From Antedon mediterranea (Eukaryota; Echinodermata; Crinoidea; Comatulida; Antedonidae): 64,000 nt of DNA. Positions 11,801 to 23,800 of this stretch are shown here, in pieces; position 1 is the stretch's first letter, and every line of letters starts with the position of its first letter. The notes below the pieces were generated by a model that did no database searches, had not been told where the DNA came from, and saw only the letters and a program-made list of their open reading frames with translations. Location of the stretch: NCBI RefSeq assembly GCF_964355755.1, contig NC_092670.1, positions 32,041,795 to 32,105,794 on the forward strand, given 5' to 3'. The position numbers and the translations under genes are program-made.

Positions 11801-14800
11801 TTTCAAAGAAAACGGAATACCTTGGGCCTAGTACTAGGCCTAGCTATTAGCATGTTTAATCATGCATATTTGGTGATAAAATATATTGCGATGAACAATT
11901 CTTATTACTGTATTTGGCTTAATTAAAAACGTAACTTTTTTTTTCTTAATTATTTTGGAGAAATTGAATGATTCTTCCATTTTTTGATACCCTTCGTATA
12001 ACGTTCGACGCACGTACCTAAAGTTTAAGCGCGCTAGCAATCAGAAAAATGTTTATAACATATTTTTACGCAACTTTTTTATTGCGACCGTCACAGTGAA
12101 GGTACATCTGGTACGCTAATAAACACAAACATTAATACTTTGTATTGTTTAACTATTAAAGTAGGCATGCGCACACCCCACCCTGCTACTACTTCAGTAG
12201 CAATCCGCAAACGGACGTCGCTGGCTGAATTTCCTGCAAAATATAGGATGCGAACATTTTTTAAATGCTGCAGGGTGGCTAAGAGATTTTTAAAAATAAC
12301 GATATTCTAGCGTTGTTAGCGCTTTATTAAAAAAAAATTGATGAAAATGTTTGTTGTGCAGATTTTTTTTATCGCAATGTAATGAAAATCTTTTGTGAAC
12401 TGTGACAACGCAACACAACAGTGTCATGTATCGTGTACGTTATAAAGGGGAAACTCCGGGCTGCTGCGCTGAATTGTTTCGGTGGATCAGGTAAATTTTT
12501 ACCCTCCAAAAAATACAATGCAATGTCCATGGACCTACATGTCCATATTCCTAAAATTGTCTTACCCAGCTCCAACCATGGATGGGGCCGAGGTGACAGA
12601 CTCTTTGATTGCCGAAATGTAATTATGCATGTGTGGTGCACTTACAATGTCATTTCCGAAGACCTGAAGTCCATATATTCTTTAAATGTTCAGCCACAAC
12701 CATAGTGGGGCTGAGGTGTGATGGACTCGCATTACCTTCTTGATGTTAGTCTACCTGGGTAGTTGGGCCGCAGGTTGGATCCGGTGAAATAAAAATGTTG
12801 CGCAATGGTGCTTTAAACAACGCATGTTACATTTGAATTTTCTCTAATATTCTACCTTCTAAGTAAATTTTAACCTTACAGTCATGGTGGTAAAATGTTT
12901 TATCATGATCTTGTAAACACCAAAGCAGTACTGACGACTATTTGCATTGGCAATTTGCTTACACATCTTGTGACGACACTGGCTGAATTGGGCTTTAAAC
13001 AACATGAGTTGTTGATATTCTATCTTGTTTTATAGTGTACTGTAACTAAATTTAACCTTACAGGCATCATGGGAAAACCATGATTGGATCATTTACATAT
13101 GATTTGACAAATCAAATCAAGGATTACAATAAATATAGTAATAAAAAGGAAAATGAAGATTAATTTACAACAAATTTATAGACATCTACCTGCATGTTAC
13201 TATTGTTCTATCCTCGATCGGGGAGGGGGAGGGGGGAGGGGGAGGGGGGAGGGCAGGCAGTTTCCTGCACATATATTATTTGTAGTTAATAGATTTACTA
13301 CAGAAATACACATACAACTTCGAGTTCAATAGAAACATGCAGTTTGAGTCAACTATTGCTTGGGATGTAAAAGATAAATCAATATAGTATAGTACTTTGT
13401 ACACACTAAAGAAATACTGTAGTTTATATACAGTACATTTTTTAGAGCATTTTCTTTGGTAAAATTTGTCTGTTTCTAAAAAAATATCCTTAGAAACCAG
13501 ATAAATTTATTTCTACATACTGTACAGTAGTAGAAAATAGTTTACTGCAGTAATGCATATCTAAATATAGATGTGCAATTATGTATACTGCAGTAAAATA
13601 TCATAGTACCGTATTAATAACATACTGACAGTAAACAATGTAGTTACTGCAGTAAAATACATATTCTTTGGTAATAAATCCATATAGGATTTAACAGGTC
13701 ATTCTAGATATCACCAGACCCGATTCATTTTTTAAAATATTTGTTGTAATAATGCATACAGATAAAAAATTGTACTGTAGTAAATGCAGGACTTGAGTCA
13801 AAATGGAAGAGACTAACATTAGCACGTACTGCTAATGACACATCCAATAATGTAACTACTTTCTATCCGCACGGTTGATCATGCACATTCTACTGTGAGA
13901 CTATACACATGGTACAGAGGTACTATATGCATGATTAACCATGCAGATAGAAAACAATGTGATAAATTCTTGTCCCAATGTGTCGATAGTCTTCATACCG
14001 ATAGCAAATACTAAATGCCACGTAGAGTTCACTATGCCGATAGAAAAATATTACATTACTTGCACAGTTCACTGTGCAAATAGCCTTATACGCATAAACT
14101 GCAGTAAAACAATGTACTGCAGATGATCAATATTATTTCGCGAAAATATGCTGCAAAAAAATGCATTTTTGTTTGCCATGACGCATTTTTAAAGCCTAGA
14201 CTACACTAAGAAACTTCAGTTGGCAAATGCAGAGTTTAGCCCAACAAAGAAGAGTTTCTAAATTTTGTGGACCACTTGATCAACTCCAGCAAACTGTAGG
14301 AAACTTGTTTAAGGATCATTTACACTAGGAGTATAATGATAATAGATGAACATGCATTTTTCTTACAGAAAACAAACAAGTTTTCATTCTATAACTATTA
14401 TAGAATAACCATTTTGTCTTTCAAATCAAATCAAATGACTTCATAATCAATAGAATTGTTGTATCTTCGCGATATAATTGCTCCTACTGATCATGACGTA
14501 GTTTGATAATAAAAAAAACGCTTATTTTATAGTCTTAGAAAGAAATACTTTTATCTCTTTTGTTTTCTGTAAGAAAAAAGCATGTTTATCTAGGTATCAT
14601 CATTATTGTCCTAGTGTAAATGGGCCTTTAGGTTGTGCATCTTCTTGACAAACATTAGCAAACAAAAGTTTGGTAGTGTAGACTAGGTTTAAGGCATGCT
14701 CCTTGCTAGTTTCGCAACATTAATTCCTGACATGGGTTTTTAGCTTCATGACAGGTTTAACCCAGTAACTTCCTAGGGTTCAATCCTGACCTAGGGCCAG

Positions 14801-17800
14801 GGTTGTAATGCACGACTATTTCAACTCTACTTCCTAAGCCTCAATTAAGACTTGCTCGCAGTCGCAGTAAAAATGATTTACAATTCACACGCGTATGTTA
14901 CATATTCTTTGGTACCGGTGTAAGTTTTAAAGCCTCTGATTGGATATAAACACAATACATAAGTATTGCTCATAAACACAATGCACAAAAATATCAAAAT
15001 ACCTACAGTAAAATACTGTATAAAATTCTATGGGATTTTTTTTTTTTTCATTTCTGTTGGGGGATTCATTTATTTTTTTGTAGAAATTATTTATATTTAA
15101 AAAAAACATTTAGTTAACACTTACTCAAACCTAGCTTTTTATAACCTATATTTTAAAATATAACACACCTACATTTATCTCTGCCATTTGATTGGATGAT
15201 ACATAAGAGCTGTGCATAAATTTTAAGCAACACAAGACATTTGCTTGTTAGGCAATCATCCTATAGTGTTAGCAATCAATAACTGCTCTACTCCGTGAGC
15301 TATAATTTGTAATGTTTATAGCCTTTGATATTCACAGTAGATGTGTTATAAAATATAAAACAATTAACAAATATTTGATATTTGTGAATATAGGTAATAT
15401 TTTCATTTGTTGAAAGATGTACTGGTCTATCCAACTAGACTCCACCATTTTTCAACTCAAGAAAATACTATCCGACATCACACTCATAAACATTTATTTT
15501 TGTTATACTAATCTTAATATTAAAATATTCTGAGGGCAGACAGATACTCTGGAATGGAACAATGCATCTTCTGAATATTTGGAAACAATGTCAATGTCTT
15601 GGTTGAGTGTGATTTGTAAAAACAACGATCTTCTCCAAACCAGTACTTACTTTTCTGATAGTGTTCTAGTTTCTGCAAAAAAGAAAACCAAATTCACAAA
15701 TTATAAATATCAAAATAATAAAATATTTCTTTTTCTTGCTCTTTTATCAACAACAAAATTGTTAAAATAACATTAGAGACTGTTTTTTTTTTTTCATATA
15801 TTAGTTCACTACACTATCACTTACTACATTTGGTTCTTACATTACATACAAATATGAAAGTAATAATTTATTTAGTGACGTAGTGATGTCCTGGGTCGCA
15901 TGACCGTGCAGTTAGGTTCAAATCCATGTGTTGTCCTCTTAGAAGTGTCCATTGTTGCTAGGCACACTGTCACTTAGTATTAAATGGCTTATTTAAACAG
16001 CATTATCCTCACATAAAATGCGGGTGAAAAAATGAATTGTGCATGCTTACCAGTTCACAACGATGTGCAAAAAAGTGGTTAGCATTGATAGTGTGAACAA
16101 GTTCTACTACTACTAATGTTATAAATATTTTTTTTTAAAGAAAATAAAATAAAGACAGTAATATACATTGTTAACAACTAACAAGTTATTAACAACATTA
16201 CAGTATCTCAGCTTTCTGACAAAAATCAGCATCCTCCAACTGTGCCTATGGAACTGGAGTATTTGTCTAAACCTCTGTCTACACTATCAAACTTTATGTG
16301 ACAAAAAATGTGATGTGCCTATACATGGACATGATGACATCATATCACTACCCTATTTAGGCTCATCACATTTTTTCTGTAAAACTAGTTTGATAGTGTA
16401 TATAGTGAACAAAAAATGGAACTTCTGTCGACCAGTTCCTAAAAATGAGAAATCTTTCTATACTCTGCATCTTGCCAATATGACTTACTGTACTATAAAG
16501 GCCAGTTGAAATAAAAATGCTCTATTGCCACCAAGCAACCTGTGCCATAAACAGAACATAGTTATTTCAATGTTCTGCCGCCAGTTCCAGTTAGTGTAGC
16601 GTCTCTGACGATGGAAACGCTGTATGTACTTTTAAGCGACTAAACACGAATGAATACCGGATTATTAAAGGATGGACATTTCCGATTGTGCCTTCTACTT
16701 TACGATCTGTGGCCACACAACAGACTGTATCATACTGTAACCATATAATACAGTGGCTAGAAAGCTTATAATGCCAACGTATAAAATTGAATCCGTTTTG
16801 TTTTGCAGCGCCATACTAAACTAATTCATTGCATGCATTTAAGGAATGCTTCCTCACTCAATTCAGTTTTGGTAGATTCACAATATGGATAGGTCAAAGT
16901 TTGTCACAAATAAAAGCTCCTAATATCAAGCTACAGTTAGATGAAGCAATGGTGCCTTAACAATTGTGTTAAAGCAGTTCCTTAAAACTAGTTGAAGAAG
17001 GGGTAGCAATAATTACAGAATGAGCAAGTGTAGTGTGCGAAGTGTGTGAAGTAGTACTTCCTTGATTCTGTAGAATGTACCACATATAAAAATAAATACA
17101 TAGTTTAGGGATTATGTATTGAAAACATTGAAGAAGCTTTCTACAATTTCTGTCATAGAAAGATTTACTTGCATAACATTCACTATGATTTTTTTTCCTG
17201 CTATGCAGACAACAAAAACCAAAATACACACACTACAGTAGTGCCTTGGTATCGTATACACAATCAGTGTGTATACTAAATGTAAATTTACAGTTAATGC
17301 TATTTATGCTATGTATGGTATATGTATATACATACACTTAGATGGTGTGGTATTGGTAATGGTATACTGTGCACAGTAGCTTAGACAAGATTCAGTGGAT
17401 ATGATCAGGTGTCTACCCAGTCCATGGGGATCGGCCTCAGCTCCTAAAGTAAAGAAACTGAGGCCATGAACTGGCAATCACTCAACTAATTTTAAAATAG
17501 GCGTCCTCAGTCATACATTAGTTTTTAACTACCATTAGTTAGATAACTGTTAAATATTGGAAAAAGGTAATTACTCACTGTAGACTCACCCTAGCTCTGT
17601 ACACATATGATTCTCGGAAACATGAATTGCAATAGTTTTTAACTGATTAAATAACATTTTAAGGCTTGACGAGGTAGTATTAAAGAGTACAGGTATTGAA
17701 TGACAATTGACATGTGGCCCAGAAGAATATTATTTTAAAAATATACAGTAGTCCTACTGTATTAGTATTATTGCATACATAATTCAATGAATATTGGAAA

Positions 17801-20800
17801 AATGATACCATACTACCGTTTGATGTTTGTATTGGTATACAGAAATCATTTTTATATAACACCTAAATAAATTCCTGTCATTTGATTGGACGAATGTGGG
17901 TCACATGGCGTGCAATAGTACGCACTATTCAACGATCGTTAAATAGTACTTTTTGAAACATTTTTGTGTACGAAAAAAAAACGTCTAGATGTTATATAAA
18001 ACAAATAATGAATGTTTTGTATTCGTGTAATGGTACAAATAATGGCACTTGGTGAATGATGAAAAGTTATATCAACTCGGCTTTGCCTCGTTGATATAAC
18101 CTTTCATCATTCACCTCGTGCCATTATTTGTACCATTGCACTCATAAACATTCATTATTTGTATAATATTTCACAAAGTAATACATACTGTACAAGTACT
18201 ATGATTTTAACAATTTCAATTCATCAACAAAATTGCATACAGCAAGTTAATTAACATCATGGTGGGCTAACTTAATGCAACGCAGACAACTGTGTCTATT
18301 TGTTTAAAAATAGGCTAAAGGAGGCTTGGGTATTAAACAATCCATTAAAGTTCACACCGTTTGTACAATATGACATGATATTACTGCGAGCCAGGGCCTA
18401 TAAGCAATATGCTTCCCTCTATTTCCCTCTATTCATACGACTATGAGGGATTACAAGTAAATAAGCGCTCTGAGCATCTGAAAAAAAAAACCAGATCTCA
18501 ACTGTAAAGTAATGCAATTTTGTTAAGTTGAGTTTGGTGTTTACTTTTTCTGGTGTGAGGCTAACGCTTTTTGACCCAACCTCAAGCTCTCACACCAGGC
18601 ACCTAAAATCTTACACTTTTCCACCAATCTCAAACGTTCTTCTAAATTCTGACTGTTATCATGCGCAGCCTAGAACTACAGATCCTAGGCCACAACAAAA
18701 TAAATATAATTATTAACTTGATAGGAATATGTTAATGAATAAAGGATAATGCTTCAGTCCGGGATACATCGACCCGGCTGAGACGTATCCCTCACATTTA
18801 GGCCGAAACAATGCAGGTTGGGGACAGAGGCTTCTGGTACGGGGTCATGATTGGGAAATGTCAAGGCAACAGCAAGCTCAAACCTTATAGTATTGCACCG
18901 CTGTGGGTTATGGTAATACTTGAATGAACCCCATCAAGGTTAAGGAATTTGTACTGGGAAGGTTTTAGACTTTTTCAAGTGCGTATGAGGAAGATACTGG
19001 CTTCTGAGAGTAATGAGGTATCAAAATGAACGGAATTGTACTGTTTTAAACTACAAAAACTTGAAACCTGCCCTGGGGCAGATATAATTTCTAGCAAGAT
19101 ATATTTGTCTGTATCTGACAAAAATAGTAGTAGTCAGCAGGTCAGTGGTTAAAACATCTTCAAATTTGAACCACCTAATTTATGTTTAAATGTTTGAAAT
19201 TAATTGCTTTGTTAAAATGTCAAAAATACAAGGTATCCCTCCACACAGATCACGAAAAGGCATGATGCAAAAAAATCAAAATATGAATTAGGAGTAATAA
19301 TAAATATTTCAATAACACTGTACAGTTGAAATGTACAATATGCGAAAGAAAAATGTTCTGGTTGGAGCTCCACTCCACTTGTTGTTATAACTACATCAGT
19401 GTTCTCCCCAGACCTTTGAAGCGTCACAGAACCGTGACGCTTGGGTTCTCTACCGTGACGCTTTACGGTCGGCCGTGACGCTTAAAACCTTATCCGTGAC
19501 ACTTAAAAATATCAACCACAACAATCTAAAAATAGATTAACAGGCAGGTACGGTACTTTCTGCGTAACAAAGTGTTAAAGAACTGAGACTCGCTTTCACC
19601 GGCCGCCGAGAGATGTAAACACGTGTTTTGTTACTGCCATGTCTCTCTTTCGATCTCTAGTATTGGCTGTTGTCTAAAATGTGGTAACTTGTATATTGTA
19701 AATAAAGTAAATGATTGATTGTATTGTTTTTATTATTATTTTATTACCGTACTGACGCGGGTATAAGCCCACCCCCCTTGAACATGAAATCACGTCAAGT
19801 TTGGGGGGTGGGCTTATACCCGAGGATCCAAAAATGCAGATCGTCAAAAACAGCACATGATGTACACTGTGTATTCCACCATGCGAGCGAGCGCCCTCAC
19901 GTGTACGACGTTGCCTCTCTAATACACGAGGTGTAGAGTGTCAGAAAATTAAGCTTATAGTTCGTGTAATTTATCGTAGAATATCTTATTTTAAACATCA
20001 ATTGAACAAGAATTTATCAAGCAGAAAAGCAAGTATACAATGTTCGTTAAATAGAAATGTACCAAAGAAATTTAATAAGCTTGTTTATGGCAGCCGATAC
20101 CAAATAGTGGTTTTCCGTTTTGGCGACTTGTAGCGTCGTGTGTGAAGCGATCTTCGACCGAGATGGAGTGTAATCAAAACAGGACCGCTAGGCCTCATAT
20201 GGCCTAGCGTATATTAGCCTAGCTTGGTTATGATCAAAGGTAGGTGTATTCGGTGTATGGACGTCGGCAAATACAAAATAATGTATTACGACACACACTG
20301 TAGATCTTCGAATTAATGGGTGGGCTTATACCCGAGTGCCTAATTTTTCATGAAAATTAGTCAAAAGTCGGGGGTGGGCTTATACCCGAGTATGGGCTTA
20401 TACCCGCGTCAGTACGGTATTATTAAAAATAAATATCAATGATATTATTATTTTCAATATCACACTGAATTAATCGACTCTATCGGTGGGATTTACTCTT
20501 TCGTCGGTAACATACGCACGTCATCAAATGATGTCTAGGCGCAATTCAATGCTAGCTGCTTTGATCGTATAATACATTCAAAAAGGCTACAATCGTTTTC
20601 CTATTTGCTAGTGCGCTACAGTCTTATTTCACTTAACTTAAGGTACAATTGTACATCGGTGCTAGAATGTTTTAGGCCCTACTTCGTGAGAAAGTCGAGT
20701 GACAAGGGATGTCACATGGTATTGTGATATCAGTACTGCATACTGTATGTCACATGGTGCTTTCACCGGCCGCCGCCGAGAGATGTAAGCACGTGTTTTG

Positions 20801-23800
20801 GTTACTGCCATGTCTCTCTTTCGATCTCTAGTATTGGCTGTTGTTTGAATCGTCTAAAATGTGGTAACTTGTATATTGTAAATAAAGTTTTCAGTTAAAA
20901 CAATGATTGATTGTATTATTTTTCTTGTAAAAATGTTATGGATCTATGGATCGGTGGGATTTACTCTTTCGTCGGTAACATACGCACATCATCAAATGAC
21001 AAAGGCGCGATTGATTTTCTAGGCGCAATTCAATGCTAGCTGCTTTGATTGTATAATACATTCAAGAAGGCTACGATCGTTTTCCTATTTACTAGTGCGC
21101 TATGAAGTCTTATTTCTGGGCAACTAGAGGTGTCTTACTAATGAGTAGGCCTAGTTTTATTTCATCGGGGCTTTCCCCCCAATGTTTGTATTTGAGCGCA
21201 AAAAAATGTTTTTTTATCGCATATGTTTACCCGCAGGCGGAAAAAGTAGGCTATGATCGTTTTAATGTTTGCTAACACGCTATGAGGTGTCGTTTCCGGC
21301 TAACTACAGTTGCCTACTGATGAGTAGGCATTTTTTTTTTTTCATTTATCGCGTATGTTTACCTGCGGGAAAGTTGGCTACAATCGGCCTGTTTGCTAGC
21401 GCGCTATGAAGTGTCCTTTCCGGCCAACTACAGAGTTGTCCTACTGATGAGTAGGCATTTTTTATTTCATCGGGGAATTCCCCTTGACGTTCGTAATGAA
21501 CGCAAAAAATGTTTCTTATCGCGTATGTTTACCGGCGGAAAAAGTAGGCTACAATCGTGCGGTTTGCTAGCGCGCGCTATGAAGTGTCTTTCCGGCCAAC
21601 TACAGACTTGCTACTCATGAGTAGGCCTAGTTTTATTTCATCGGTGAATTCCCCTTGACGTTCGTATTGAACGCAAAAACATTTTTTTATCGCGTATGTT
21701 TACTGGCGGAAAAAGTATGCTACGATGGTTTACTGTTTGCTAGTGCGCTATAAAGTTTCGTTTCCGGCCAACTAGAGTTGTCCTACTGATGAGTAGGCTT
21801 AGATTAGGCCTATTTTTTCATTGGGGCTTCCCCCTGACGTTCGTAATGAACGCAAAAAATGTTTCTTCGCGTATGTTTACCGGCGGAAAAAGTTGGCTAC
21901 GATCGTTTTGTTGTTTGCTAGCACGCTATAAGTGTTATTTCCGGCCAAACCAGAGGTGTCATTCAACATAAATGTTATGTGCGAGAGTACCATTTCCGGC
22001 CATCTAGGGTGTAAATTACCAAAAATCGCTTTGCCACAGCCCCAACCATGGTGGGGCGGTGACTCAAGTACTTAGTGTCGGAATGAGTGATGATGAATCT
22101 TCCATTCTAAACACTAAAGCGTGGTTCCCACTAGCGACGCAACGCAAGGACGTAACGCAATGCAAGTGAATTGACCAATCACAAGCGATGGCTTATTCGC
22201 TTGCATTGCGTTTACGTCCTTGCGTTACGTTCTAGTGGGAACCAAGCTTAACAATTCGTGACTAGACACATTTAAACCATACACCTTGTGTAAGCGAGTC
22301 TGAATGTAGCCTAATGCGGGTGCAGGGCTAAGAAATATGACTGCACCAGATTGACATTTTTGTTTTTGTTCTGTAATTCACCCACTTTTTGATCGATCGT
22401 GCGGCCAAAACAAATGGAAGACTCTTAAATTATCGGCGAAAATACAGAGTTCCCTCAAATTGTATCAACAGATTTTGACAAAAACAGAAAGACAATTAAT
22501 GCAGCAACTATTCAACGTCAGACTAGGCCTATAGCTAGAGTACGATGTTCGTACGTTACCCATGTTTACCAGCTAGGCCTAAAAACTAAGCCTAGCTAGA
22601 GGACATTCACAGCGAGCTATAGGCAGTACATTGTTTCTATCTTTTTATCATAATTTAACATAAAACGTACAAGACAAGGATTGACCTGGTTTAATGTTTT
22701 AAAAGTACATTATGTATTCTTTTTACAAAATGTCAAATTGTAGGGAATGGGTCTTTAAAGAAAATTACACATAAAATAATCACTTCTAGTAGTGGTAGGT
22801 TTGGCCTAGCCATTAAAAACATAGACCAAGAGGCTATATTTTGTCAAATAGATATGGATAGACAAAAGTAAACAGTAGACGTACAAGATTATTTATTGCT
22901 TGGTAGCCTTTCATACTGTACTACGATTGTATAAAACAAGCAGCAACTAGATTTTGAGTTTGTCACTTTTGTTTAGCTATCCGCACAGTAAACACCATGC
23001 ACACAAGGTTAGAAAATGCGCACAAAAAACGATTATGCCATTATGAAATGAAGATAAGTTAATTAGAAACTAATTTTGTAGATTATCAAATGTTAAATGC
23101 AAGTGCGCACATAACTTTTTGTGAAACACGGCATTTTTAATCCAGAGAATGTTTGCTCTTGAATTAAACTTTTACGTGTCAATACAAATTATTGTTAGTT
23201 TTTAATCTATGATCAAACATTGAAATTCATGAGATCGCGCATGAAGTCATGTTGTGCAGTTCTCTGACATCATTGAAAAATAGGAGTGCACAAAGTCCAT
23301 ATGTTGACAAAGTTATGAAATGTTTCGATTACAAGGTTTAGACTATGAGATAAAGACACAAAAATGAAGAAAGAATAATATGGGGTAAAAAAAAAGATGA
23401 TGAAGATGAAACAGGACAATCGCAAGGAGATATCCGCAAACAAACAATTAATAATGTTTATGTTGGCAGAAACGGATGCCGTATGAAAATGGCTTGTTGC
23501 CAGAGAAAAGGACTTTAAAGTTTATAAAATTAAATGGAATTTTTCACAAAAGGTATAAAGAACAAAAATCAAGTACCTTTAAAACGGTTTTCCTATATAT
23601 TTGCTTCATGCTTTGTCTGCAAAAACATGCTCGCAACGTGAACAATGTCAACAATTTTGAAAATGCTCAAAATGACCTGATGAGCATTTTTTATGTTGAA
23701 GCGCACCTAAACTGTTAACTATTCTAAAAAGTTTCTCTTTGACTTGGAGCATACTTGTTTAAGTATTCATTGAAAATTGTTCCTAGTGTAACCCTCCAAA

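Noticed and set aside
13540-14125. Repeated ACTGCAGTAA words
   Set aside because: They recur at irregular spacing without a common unit; this looks like compositional bias of the region.
21441-21456. Hammerhead ribozyme (CTGATGAG)
   Set aside because: The GAAA box and paired stems I and III were not found around it; the motif is explained by a simple palindromic hairpin.
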